In this document: positions 1 through 10,439 of the stretch, one piece after another
Layout of the letters: every line of letters begins with the position of its first letter
Numbering within the stretch: the stretch's first letter is position 1
NCBI GenBank assembly: GCA_022478985.1
Contig: JAKSZP010012135.1
Span: forward strand, 42,695-106,694
DNA: 64,000 nucleotides
DNA from: Massospora cicadina
Lineage: Eukaryota; Entomophthoromycota; Entomophthoromycetes; Entomophthorales; Entomophthoraceae
Direction of reading: 5' to 3'
Translations under genes and position numbers: made by a program
Notes under the pieces: generated by a model
Told to the model about the DNA's origin: nothing
What the model saw: the letters and a program-made list of their open reading frames with translations, nothing else
The model's database searches: none

Positions 1-3000
1 TAGCAATTGCAACCACTAAGGCACGGAGGGAAGGTGGTATAGGAGAAACCAAGAACAAGGCGAAGATGTCCTTAGACAGGCTGAAAGGCCGTGCCTGATC
101 CTGGCAAGGGAGACGCTGAACCTCACGCCAGATCGCTTTCAAGGGAGGGCACTCTTCCAGGCGGTGAAACGAAGTTACATACTGGCCACACACGACACAA
201 GTTGAGTGCAAAGCTTTAGAGCGCTCAGCTATACGGTATAACCATTTCAAGCAGCGCCACACATGGGATTGAATATGCGGCTGCAGAAGAGAGTGGTGGG
301 CATATTTCCAAATGACTTTCTGGGTAACGAGGGCGTAGGAGATGTCCAACGTGTCTAGGTAGTCCACCCTGGCTATGATAGGGGATCACATGGGTATCAC
401 TCCATTAAGAAAGGGTTGTCCTTGTACTTTCTAGGTGAACCAAGAAGTAGGGCGCCCCCTCTGGGCGGAGTGCCCAATAATGAGAATTCTATACCCAGCA
501 CTCCACATGGAGATGAAAATTCTTTTGAAGTGGGGTGACGTCCCATGTGGGCCCGCAGCAGAAGGGTGTGAGGCAAGGTACTTTAACAGAGAATGGGGGT
601 GAGTAGGATTGCTGAGGCCCAGGGCGTGGGAGAAGTTGGAGTGGGCCGCTCAGAACCAGTGCTGGGCTGAGACTTCTGGGTTGGTGACTGCAGCGATCCA
701 GGTGCCAAGAATTTTGGCGGCGTGGACCTCATAGTTGAGCAGGCCCATGCCACCACTATGGCGAGGGCCAAACATGAAATCTAGGCGCACTGGAGGTGGG
801 AGGCCTAACCAAAGCCACCCTTGCAGAAGGGCATCTAATAACTTGAAGAAACAAGGGGAAAAAGTGATGGCGTGGGCCTCAAACCAAACTTTAGAAAGGA
901 GCATATAGTTAACTAGCACTACCCTGCCTTTAAGGGAGGTCTGGCAGGATTTGAGGGAAGTTATGCATTTTTGTAACGTTGTCTAGGATATGATGCTCCA
1001 TTACCATTGAGGCGTACCCTCCCGCTTCCAGCCACACCCCCAAATAGTGGACTGGGCCAACGGTGGGACTTGGCACTAAGGGGAGCACAAGCGGGGTTGG
1101 TGTGGGGTGGGCAGGGCAAGCAATCCCTTCAGCAAGCTGTTGAAGCAGGTTAAAACGGGGCTCTGGGGACCAGCGGGCTTGATACCAACCAAGGAGAACA
1201 TTGGTTTTGGAGGCGTTAAGTGCAGCATTACTTACCCTGGAGTAAACCTGAATAGTAGCTTCAAGCGTGCGTGCATCATGATTGTTAGACACTCAACCAC
1301 ACATTCATCAGCAAATGCCAACATCTTGACTGGTGCCTGTCCTTGAACATGGACACCAGTAAGGCTGAAATTTACATTGCGAAGAAGTGGGTCAATGCTG
1401 AAGTTATACAAGAGTGGGATTAGAGGGTCCCCTTGGCGTAGGCCCCTTTGAGGGCGAACTACATCCGTGAGAAAGAAAGGCCCACGCACAGCCATTGTGG
1501 CAGATTCCATGAGCAACATCATCCAATTAACGAAACAAAAGGGGAGGTGGAACTTGTGGAGGCAGGCTTTGAGGTAATCCCAGTTGACTCTATCATAGGC
1601 CTTCTGCTGGTCTAAAAAACAAGTGCTTCAGAAGCTGGGGATTGGCAGACGTTGGCCACGGTGTGTATGTTGTCCCAAATAGACCGTTTGGGAATGAAAC
1701 CAAATTTCTCAGGGGAAATGAGAGCAGAGGCAACTACCCCTAGATGGTTTGCCATGATTTTTGTAAAAAGTTTAGCGTCTGTGTTAGTAAGTGAAATGGG
1801 GCGCCAGTTGGCCAAGTCCAGCTTATCCCCTTTTTTGTACAACGTTAATGTGAAAGCCTCTTGTCCTCCAGGGAGGAGGCGCATTTCCATAAGGCATTGG
1901 TTCATTGAGGCAAGCAGCAAGGAGGAGAAAAATATTTAAAATATATCTTATAGAACTCATAAGGAATCCCGTCTGGACCTGGGCATTTCCTGTACAGTGC
2001 ACCGCAAATGGCAGACCAGATTTCATCCTGAGAAATCAAATTTATCAACTCCAGCTAACGGGAAATGGTGCAAATATGTGCACTTTTGAGAAAATTTTCC
2101 ACTTTGGCTGGCTGAACTGGATCAGAGCAATACAATTCAGAGTAATAATTTTGTGCTTCAATTGTCACTTCAACTGGAGTATCTGTAATGGAGTGGTCTG
2201 GCCTCCATACCTGTAAGCATGCTAAGCTCTTGCGCAGTGTGAAGAATTTTCGAAAAAGTAAGTGGAGCACGTTTTTCCCGCTGTTATATGCTTTGCTTTA
2301 TACTGAACACAAACCCAATGCCTGTGTTGTCTTACCAGTGCATTGAGGCGAGCGGACACTTCTGCCCAATTATGACCCCAAGCTGGGCTGTAGCCTGCCA
2401 CTGGGACATTGGATTCCAGATGGTCCACTTCTGCCAGTGTGCACAAAATGACTGCTGAGGCATCCCAAGAGTGATGTGATGAGATGTGGCAATCCTGGCA
2501 GATGGTGTTCGCTTTGAAGGTTGACCAGGCGGAAAGTGGGTCTGCACATAATGGTGTGGTAAACTCTGGAGCTGAGGTCTTGGTATCCACCCATGAGGAA
2601 AACCTGAGAGACGTGATCTTGGCTGGGCATAGTTTGCACCACTTCAGCACCTGTGCCGCTGGATTGGACAAAGAGAAGGAAACCATTACCATCATGTGGT
2701 TAAATAAATTGTTTTTGTCATTGTAAAGTGGGAAACTTGGGATTGAAATTTTAACAGTGTGACAATAAGGTCAATGGGGGACATAGACCTCATCTGGCCG
2801 CTGTGCACATGGGGGCGATACATGTTTGGGAGTAGCGGTGCATGATGTGGCAGAGTATGAACAACACCAGGGTGGCTTTCAGAACATGAAGTTCTACATG
2901 CCCCTGTGGGGGTGTAGGTGACAAGGGCCAGCGGTCTGTGGCTGGGTTGGTCCAGCAGTTCATGTCACCAACAACAAATGGGTCAGGGGTAGCAGGAGGG

Positions 3001-3368
3001 AATTGATGGCCAAGAAGAATTCCTGACAAATATCGTGCACAGGTTGGGGCATTAATGTTAATGACAGCGTGCACTTCATCAAATGAAAAGGTGACAACAA
3101 GAACACAGCCATTGAGGTACAGTTTTGATAAAATAAATTTAAAATTACAGGTCACTTAAACAAGCACCCCACAGTGTGGTGACCAAAAGGAAAGGGAAGG
3201 GACGAGCATGGCTGCCCATGTGTCATCTGCACCACGCATACAGTGGGTTTACTGAATGGTCAGTATGTCCACGGGTAAATTATTTTTAAAAAACTCAGTT
3301 TTCTAGCCTGGGATGGCGAGGCCTTGAGTCCAGCGATGTTCAACGTCCCTATAGTAAAGGCCCCCCAT
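1..3368 (-). pseudogene. LINE ORF2 remnant: AP endonuclease plus reverse transcriptase (copy 3)
   Basis: ORF2 starts at the ATG at 3368, which aligns with the ORF2 start of copy 2 (14059). Seen in order on the minus strand: endonuclease with GDMNCW near 2940-2970, RT finger region with GGQEAFTLTLYKKGD and LANWRPISLTNTDAKL (about 1800-1870), the FIPKRSIWDN motif, LRQGDPL, and the active site changed to AFADE (1304-1315). The C-terminal part reaches the left edge of the window and includes a Cys-rich knuckle region around 150-240. The reading frame changes several times, so no active protein is possible. The family role is target nicking followed by target-primed reverse transcription. Confidence 0.85.
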
Positions 3369-3529
3369 TGCACCTTAGGTGCGAGGGGAAGGGCACTCAT
3401 GCCCTTCAGCCTTCTCTTTTTTAGCACATCAATGTGTGGCAGCGTGGGTATTCTATGCTACGGAGTAAGGTTCGTTATGGGTAGCTTTAGGGGTGGGGTT
3501 GATGTTGGCTTTTGCCTTCTGCTTATTCC

Positions 3530-4795
3530 CCCTTGGATAGTTTTGTTTTTTGTGTAGTGTGCACTTGCGGTGCACCACTGCCTGTTGACGAAATTTTGGA
3601 AGGTAGGTTGGTGGGTGACTCAGTTTCATTTGATGCTTGGTGGCATTGGGCGGGTGAATCTAACTCACCCATCAGGTCATATGCTTGGGTGGCATAATCT
3701 GATTAGTGGAGGGATTCACAAGCCACTTCCGCAGCAAATGATTCAATGTCCCCTGGTTTGGGTGGATGGAATCACTGATGCGGTTATGGCCGCTACCTTG
3801 GCTGCCGCCTTGCAGGCCTGCTTGGCCTTCTTATGCTCCTGCGGGGACGCAGGTTTCAATTGAATATAGCACCTAGGCGCGCTCCACGGTAAGGCTGCGT
3901 TGGTGTCTATTGCCAGTTCATAGTGGGCGTCTGCACCACACATTGATTCTGGGATTATTTTGGTTTGGGTAATGCCCTCCTTGGCAGGGCAGGTATGGGC
4001 CTTGTGGCCAAAAGCATGACAGAAGGTGCTGATAGGAGGCGCGCTATCCACAGTGACCTGGAATGGTTGGGATTCTTACCCATCAATTTCCACAAAAGTG
4101 GTGTGAGAGATTTGGGTCAATTCTGCTACCCCCACAGACAGGGTGAGAACAGCGATCATTTTGTCCATGCACAGGTCCAGCATGAGCATAAAGCACTGCA
4201 TCTCAAAGATTGGATTTCCCCGTATTTGGTGAGCTAGCCTTCAGGTGGTGCTCCAGTACAGTGCGCTTACTTGTAGTAGGTAGGAAGTTGAAGGTAATAA
4301 AAATTTGGTTGGATTTAGTCCAGTGAGTGCACTTCATTTCAACAACCCATTGACCATCCAGGAGGTTCACCACTACCCGCACTTTTGTGGCTTTGTATAC
4401 AGATTTTTGTTTTTGAATCCAAGATCTAATCAACCGCAAGGCATGGAGTGTGGTACGACGTACACTGCGTTTGGGAAATGTGTGTACATCTCCACAAAAC
4501 TTCTCCCAAAGCGCCGTTTGTTGTATATCCAGGAAGACACACACCCCATATTCCACCGCCATAGTAATTGGGAGTGCGGCGTATTGATTGACTGGTTGCA
4601 GCACGCTTGCCAAGCCAAAATTTTCAGGGAAATGTTAACCAACGGTTTTTTACTATTAATTTTATCTATGCCGCCGGTTTTTCTGGGGCGTTTACAAAGC
4701 TTGGTTGATGTGGGGCCTGCACCTGTGCTCTTAACTTTGCTCGCCCAACTGCTAGCCAAAATTGGGTGCACACTAATCCTTAACAAGATTATCAA
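3530..4795 (-). pseudogene. LINE ORF1 remnant with CCHC knuckle (copy 3)
   Basis: This is the homologue of the ORF1 proteins at 14206-15478 and 28579-29831. Recognisable blocks are SSWASKV near the start, TPHSQ, the FNFLPTTSKRTVLEHHLK block, and a knuckle-like FCHAFGHKAHTC in which the first Cys of the CCHC is missing at the expected spacing. The initiating MSG of the other copies is not preserved and the frame shifts at about 4430. In LINEs, ORF1 coats the RNA as a chaperone. This copy cannot make a full protein. Confidence 0.8.
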
Positions 4796-5339
4796 GCTTA
4801 CCTAGACTTGAATTGAATATGTTGTAAAAGTGTTTGCAAATGAGAGAGAAAAGTTTCACTCTTTAATGTTATAGATAAGCTTAATATTTAATCTCCCAAA
4901 CAAAAATAAAGGGTTACAAAAGACAAACATGTCTCATCAAATATCCCACCTCTAATTGCAAAGTCAAGTACCAAAACTTGGGTTAAAACTAAGTTAACAC
5001 ATGAGGCTGTGGATGCCAAAGACGGGATACCCCTGTACGCCCCCTTCAATTGATATACCATCTGGATCTCAAGTTATCACGAATTCTAGAATTAATATTC
5101 ACATTCTTTCTAACCAAGTTTTAGAGTTATATGATTATTTAACTCTTCCATAAAGAAGTGATGTCCTTTCCTGGAATTTTAGATCCCGCCTATGGGAAAT
5201 CTATCTGCATTTTATTAGGAAAGCTAACAAACCAGACCCTCCAAGTCCCTCAAAATGCTCTCATTGCCTATGTAAACTCTGTCCTATTGAATATATTGCA
5301 AATGTGAGCAAGTTCAGTTATCTACAAGATCTAGAGGAT

Positions 5340-6790
5340 AATCCAAAATCCACAATAACTTTGGTTGAAAGTAAGATGGGGGACAGCCTCAATCCCAATG
5401 AATGTCAGGTTATAGAAGCCCTTCTTGAGGACTATAACAAAGATTTTCATCAGCACCAGGTGACTATGGGAAAATGATGGGAGTATTTCACCAAGTTGAA
5501 TTGAGGATCACCCCATTTAAATCTTGAGCTTACCAAAAATATAAAGTTGAGGAAGCTTAAGTCATCCTGGAACTAAAACGACCATTAGAAGGTGGGCTAC
5601 AAGTGCCATCCAAAAGTCTGTTGGATATTCCACTTTTATTAATTCTTAAAAAAGTCGGTAGGCATCAAGTTGTGATGGATAATTATTAACAAAATTCATT
5701 TGCCTTGTGAGATAGTTATCCTTTACTGAAAATATATAGCTCTTTACACTTAGTGTCAGGATCCCATTATTTTTGGCAATGGACATCGCCAGTGGGTATT
5801 GGAAGTCTGACTTATTCCTTGAAGACTGAGAAAAATGCACCCTCATTTCTAGTGAAGGATTATTTGATCCTATTTAAATGCCATGGGGGTTATATAATGC
5901 TCCTACCACCTTCCAAATGCCATGGATGGATTATTAGGCGATTTAAAACGCTTTTGTTTATTAGTCTATATTCACAATATAACCGTTTTTATGAACTTTT
6001 ACCAAACACCTGGCACACTAAGGAAGGGTTTCCAGAAATTATGCTAATCTTCCCTGAAGGTAAAATCGTCCAAAGGTTCCTTTTTTCAAATTAATAATGA
6101 GTTTTTTGGGCCATAAGGTAAGTAAGACCAGAATATCCTCAATAGATGACAAAGTTACAGCAATTTCTAAGATGTCCCCCCTAAATCCTTAAGTGACGAA
6201 CATGTATTTTTTAATGATGGTAGGATATTATCTCCAGTTTATTTCACACTTTTCTGAAACATCTAAGCCTTTAGTATATTAGTCAAAGAAAGAAATACCC
6301 TTCCATGGAAAGAGGAGCAACAACATGCCTTCAACCTATTATGTGTAGCTCTCTTCCACTCTCCAGTACTTGAGCATCCTAATTTTGACAAACCATTTTC
6401 ATTTTTTCACTGAAGCTAGTGATATAGCTATAGGAGCTTTTTATCAGCATAAAGAACTTAGTGGATTATCCCTTTGATTATTATATCAAATCCCTATCAA
6501 AAGCTGAATGCAACTATAGTGTTACAGAGTGAGAGTATTTGGTGGTACTACTGGCTATTAGGCCTTTCTAACTTTTTTATATGGGAATCAATTCACCATA
6601 ATTACTGACCATGCTTCGTTGTAATAGCTTCAACAAAATGAAGGATCCTGATGGGAGATCAATATGATAAGCTTTAAAGCTTCAAAACTACAAATTTTCC
6701 ATTAATCATCATACAGGGCCCATACCTCAGATGCAGATTGTTTATCCAGGTTAGCCATATTAGCTTTAAACAAACTTGAGGAAGAACTAC
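5340..6790 (+). pseudogene. gypsy A reverse transcriptase and RNase H fragment
   Basis: Pieces in several frames give the pre-RT linker (LNPNECQVIEALLEDYNKDF, 5390-5450), an RT palm region with AMDIASGYW (about 5780) and GLYNAPTTFQ (about 5890-5920), then RNase H with EHPNFDKPF, ITDHASL (about 6600) and the terminal DADCLSRLA (about 6735-6760). The RT YxDD box is not readable. Many stops and frameshifts make it a relic. No start codon is assigned because the upstream part of pol is absent. Confidence 0.75.
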
Positions 6791-6959
6791 TCTACAATAT
6801 TTTAACCCTAACACACTATGTAAAAATGAGTCTCAAACTATTCAAAAAGAATTAGTGTAAATATCAGCAAGTATCAAGGATAAAAATGATAACCAGTACA
6901 AACTCATGTCATAAAAATGGTTACCCTACATTTGACCTTAACTTGCACAGATTTTTATA

Positions 6960-8870
6960 TTAGAAACATCTGCAACTCAGCCACAAAGGAATTTAGAAAA
7001 ATTACCTGTGGCTCAAGCCTCAATGTTACTGGGAAGGAATGCTTATCACAATCCAATATATATTAGAGTCATGTCTGGTATGTAAAAGTCAAGCTAGACC
7101 TATTTTCTGACCTCAATATCTAGTGGTTCCACACTGTAAACCCCTCCATACTTTCGAGAGGGTGTCTGTAACTCTCCCATTCCCAGCAAGGTGGTGCGGG
7201 ATGAACAGTCACATTAACAGAGAACTAGTCATTAGAAATATGGGAAATAAGGCACCCCGGAGGGTGACAGAGCAAAAGGGACCCGTGGCAGGGGTGTACA
7301 ACGCAGTATATAATAGTAGATAACAAATAAAAATTAAAACCTGGTTGTACTCCAAAGGGAAGTCCATAACCAAGTGGAGATTGGTGCTGGGGTGCTTGTA
7401 TGCCTTGATTTGGAGGGGACCAGGGAGGCCCAGAGGTGCACCAGATATTACGGTTAATTTTGTTAAAATAAAGTGGCCAATTTTGTTGGAGACCTAATTA
7501 AGGAGGTCCTTGCACAGGTTCACCCAAGGAACCATACAAGAAATGTAAAACTAATGGGATATTTTTATCAGGAAAGTCGTATAACAAGGAAAGTGGTCTC
7601 AAGTATCATAATTAAACTATGGGGAGAGCCATTGATCTACGGGAGTGGTACTAAGCCTAAACAAACTAATATGGGCACAATACCATTGGGCATGGTATTG
7701 TAACTTGAGATAATCTGAACTTGAGTTATTGATTGCAACTGAATCCTACCCGCTTTCATATTATTGTAAATGGAATTGTTTATATCCCATTCACCAAGCA
7801 ATTGAATCAAACTGTCTCATCTGTAACATAGCTTGTGCATTTTAATGCCATGGCTGTAACGCAGGACTGAGAATCACGCACATCCCTAGTACCAGCCTGG
7901 GCATATCTCGCCTGTACTAGAGCTGGTCCAGGGTATGTTTTAAGTCAAGAAGGCCTTGAAAATTGACCTTTTTTGTCACTAACATCCAGCCTTGTCTTTA
8001 CAGTCTGTGCTTTCAATAGGTCATGTAGCCATGACACATACTATTGATATTAACGTTTTGGTTCTACTCTCTCGATCATCTTATGGCCATCAATTCCTCA
8101 TTTAAGCTGTTAATTATTTAATCAAGTGTATAGAAACTATATCCCTGCCTTTGCTTTGAAAAAAGCTACCGCTATGTTCCTTTAAGATTAAATTATCACC
8201 TAACATGGTTGCTCTAACATAATTCGCTCTGATAATGGGCAGAATTTTCAATCATTGGTAGTGAAAGAATTAGCTGAAGTAGTGGGGACCACTCAAGTGT
8301 TTTCCACTCCTTGCCATCCTGTAGCCAATGGAATGGTAGAGCATGTATATTACATCAACATCAACCCTCTAGAAAATGGTGTCAAAAACTCTTTACATTG
8401 GACACAATATCTACCTGGTGCAAGATATTACTTGTCAAGTTATCATCAGACTATTAAGATGTATCCCTTCCAAGCTCCGTATGGAAGGAATCCCAGTTTC
8501 CTTATATAGTTCAAGCCATGTTAGATCAAACCTAACCAAAAGCCTTGAACTTACTATGAATAGCATTGATAATGAGATTATCTGACTTCAGACCTTGGCT
8601 TCAGAAAATTTGTCTGCTACCACTACCAGAAAGACTAATTGGTTTAACAATAAGCATTCTTCTCTGCATACCTTTCACTGAGGGATTTGGTCCTTTTCTA
8701 CAATCATCAAACTGGTGGCTGATATAAAAAATTGGGGACTAATTGGTTATGACCCTAAATTGTTATTTATAAATGTGAATATGAACAGTCTACTGTGGAA
8801 GTTGCTCATGGAACTGTGATCAATCGAGTACACAATCATTTTTTTAGCTTTTTACCCCCTATACCAAGAT
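6960..8870 (+). pseudogene. gypsy A integrase, split by an insertion
   Basis: The left part ends at PQYLVVPHCKPLHTF (about 7110-7155). The integrase resumes at about 8043 with a frame encoding DINVLGLLSRSSYGHQFLI, followed by IRSDNGQNF (second catalytic Asp, about 8225) and TPCHPVANGMVEH (third acidic residue, Glu, about 8310-8345). The clear frame runs 8255-8509. A basic C-terminal region with INRVHNHF near 8820-8850 follows. Joining the two sides removes about 890 bp of foreign DNA. Confidence 0.72.
7156..8042. other. Unidentified insertion inside gypsy A integrase
   Basis: The gypsy A integrase frame stops making sense at about 7155 and resumes at about 8043. The intervening sequence contains no recognised protein; its longest open frames (7123-7323 and 7473-7703) have no family motif. 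Short similar flanks (catact at both edges) may be remains of a target duplication, but this is weak. It could be an unknown non-autonomous element or a diverged solo LTR. Edges are good to about 20 bp. Confidence 0.45.
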
Positions 8871-9483
8871 CTAGAAGGGTGCTTTGTTTAGCTTCTGGTG
8901 CAAATATAGGATTTGAGTCAATCTAATGACGGATTTTCAAGCCTAAACTAAAGACTTAGACGAAACAATTGTTAGCAGATAATACCCAACTAAATTTATC
9001 AATGCCTCCCAATATTGGGTTTCAAACCTGATCTATGCGATTAAGTGTTGCTTGACAGAAACTCCTCAATATCAGAATCCAATCATGATTTAAAAGAAGA
9101 TTGATACTGTTAAACAGAAGTAACTAGAATATAACAGAATTCCTGTTTGGAATTTAGTATAGATCTCATCTCGGAAGCTCATGGAGATTTTTCCCAATAA
9201 AATTCCCTGAAATCTCCCATATACTTTGTTTTAAAGGAAATAAAATTACAATCTTTTTGACACACATTTTGGCTTTCCACTATCTATATAGTAAAGATAT
9301 TTCTGGATACGCCAATCAAGGAATTTTCCCCTTGATTAAAGAATTTTAATTCTAAAAGTTAACCTTTCTAAATTTCCTTCGCCCAGGACTTTGGGATCCC
9401 TGGACTCATCTACAAAGGGACAGTTGGATCTAATCCCCTGCATCCTGAAAGCTGGGACCTTTAAATGCTATACAATTACTAGT

Positions 9484-9964
9484 TGCTAATAGCCAGCGTA
9501 ATCACCTAATGGACTTTTGAGTCCTTGATACTATCTACAGGCAGCTTATCTGTAGCCAAGGCCAATCTCTATGTTAAACAGGCAATAACATTAGTATTAA
9601 ATGGAAAAAAATTGTGTAAAAATAAGGTCCTCTTTAATCAAAGTTAGGGTTAACTTTAGATTTAGTCAAGTTTTGGGTTGCATTATATCTGGGTTTTTGG
9701 AGTAAAATGGTGGAATGCAAAGGAGTTATTGGGGCACAACTGTTCCCAATTGGTTTGGCCAGTTTAGATGATACCTGACTGGAAAGAACTTTAGAAATTA
9801 TCTCAATGAATTTGGGAGAGGTTTAGCCTTTTTGGCTTATTTTATGATTCAGGGCTCATGGCGATTTTGTTAGGTTTTACTAAGATAGTAGTCCTGAAAT
9901 GGATTGTGAAGTATCTGACATTCAATTCTCATTTAATCTATCACATTTCACATTAATACTAACA
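9484..9964 (-). repeat. LTR of gypsy family C (minus orientation), copy 1
   Basis: Similar along its whole length to 47872-48352: shared blocks include gctaatag.ccagc.taatcac, ttagggtt, tagtcaag.tt and gattcagg. On the minus strand it would begin TGTTAG and end TTAGCA. It lies directly downstream of a minus-strand integrase tail (10024-10299), so it is best read as that element's 3' LTR. No clean flanking duplication was found. Confidence 0.65.
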
Positions 9965-10023
9965 ATGGTCCCATCAAGATCTTGCTGAGGAGGGACATAA
10001 GTCTTAAGGAACCAAGTGTCAAC

Positions 10024-10299
10024 TCAATTTACAGTGGAGCCTGACTTGATAGAGGCGATGTAGTACTCTGGACCTTGACAATATATGACTTTATATAGTC
10101 CTGACCATAACATATCAAGATTTTGCACCTGACCCCTTGGCCAGTGGTGATAGAATAATACCAGATCTCCTAGCTGGTACTCAGCAGGATTGGCTTGAGG
10201 ATATTGCTTTGATCTGCTTCTCATTGACTAAAAGTTCTCATTGACTTAGCAGCTAAATCTTGTCAGAGATAGAGTTAATATGGAGAAGCCCATCAATAT
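10024..10299 (-). pseudogene. gypsy integrase C-terminal fragment, target of LINE copy 2
   Basis: The minus-strand frame encodes a typical integrase tail: YQLGDLVLFYHHWPRGQ, LWSGLYKVI and ASIKSGSTVN (about 10024-10224). The motif order (GDLVL, then W.G...V) matches the DNA-binding end of Ty3 integrases and of the copy at 22338-22820. It is cut at 10299 by LINE copy 2. The small piece 15587-15767 on the other side should be its continuation, but no motif is readable there. Confidence 0.7.
10283..10299. repeat. Target-site duplication of LINE copy 2, left
   Basis: 17-bp direct repeat gagaagcccatcaatat matching 15570-15586 with one mismatch. It lies next to the LINE AT-rich tail, the expected product of target-primed reverse transcription. 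Confidence 0.9.
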
Positions 10300-10439
10300 T
10301 TAATTTAATTTATTGCTGGGAAGGCTGACCATGGGATGGACACTTCCGAATATGACCTAAAAGAGACAAAACTTAGTAACAGGGAAGTCACCCCAGAGAA
10401 GCGAAGCTATCTCTTGTTGCCAGCGGGAACGCCACTTAT

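Larger units (their letters stand above)
1..4853 (-). mobile_element. LINE copy 3 (non-LTR retrotransposon), 3' end outside window
   Basis: This is a minus-strand non-LTR retrotransposon with the same two-ORF layout as the copies at 10300-15569 and 28487-33768. Its 5' end lies at about 4853, where the shared start (C/T-rich run followed by a TTGCAA-type hairpin) meets unrelated gypsy sequence. The 3' end and left target duplication lie beyond base 1. It interrupts plus-strand gypsy A, whose RT resumes to the right. Both ORFs are broken by stops and frameshifts, and the RT catalytic FADD reads FADE (1304-1315). It appears to be the most decayed of the three copies. Confidence 0.88.
4854..9483 (+). 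mobile_element. Ty3/gypsy remnant A (plus strand)
   Basis: Degenerate gypsy pol reads on the plus strand as RT, RNase H and integrase in the normal Ty3 order. Its 5' part (LTR, gag, protease) is missing because LINE copy 3 interrupts it. The stretch 4854-5340 holds only decayed pre-RT sequence. Bases 8880-9483 after integrase are AT-rich with no readable gene; they probably include the 3' untranslated region or LTR, but no second LTR is available to define it. Confidence 0.75.

Noticed and set aside
7890..7935. Another copy of the ultra-short A-tailed module (ctagtacc...gtactag)
   Set aside because: Only a partial match to AGTACTAGATGG, with no A-run and no flanking duplication.
9317..9339. 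Short hairpin (aatcaagg ... ccttgatt) as a terminator or regulatory site
   Set aside because: Eight-base arms in AT-rich relic sequence are expected by chance; no context supports a function.
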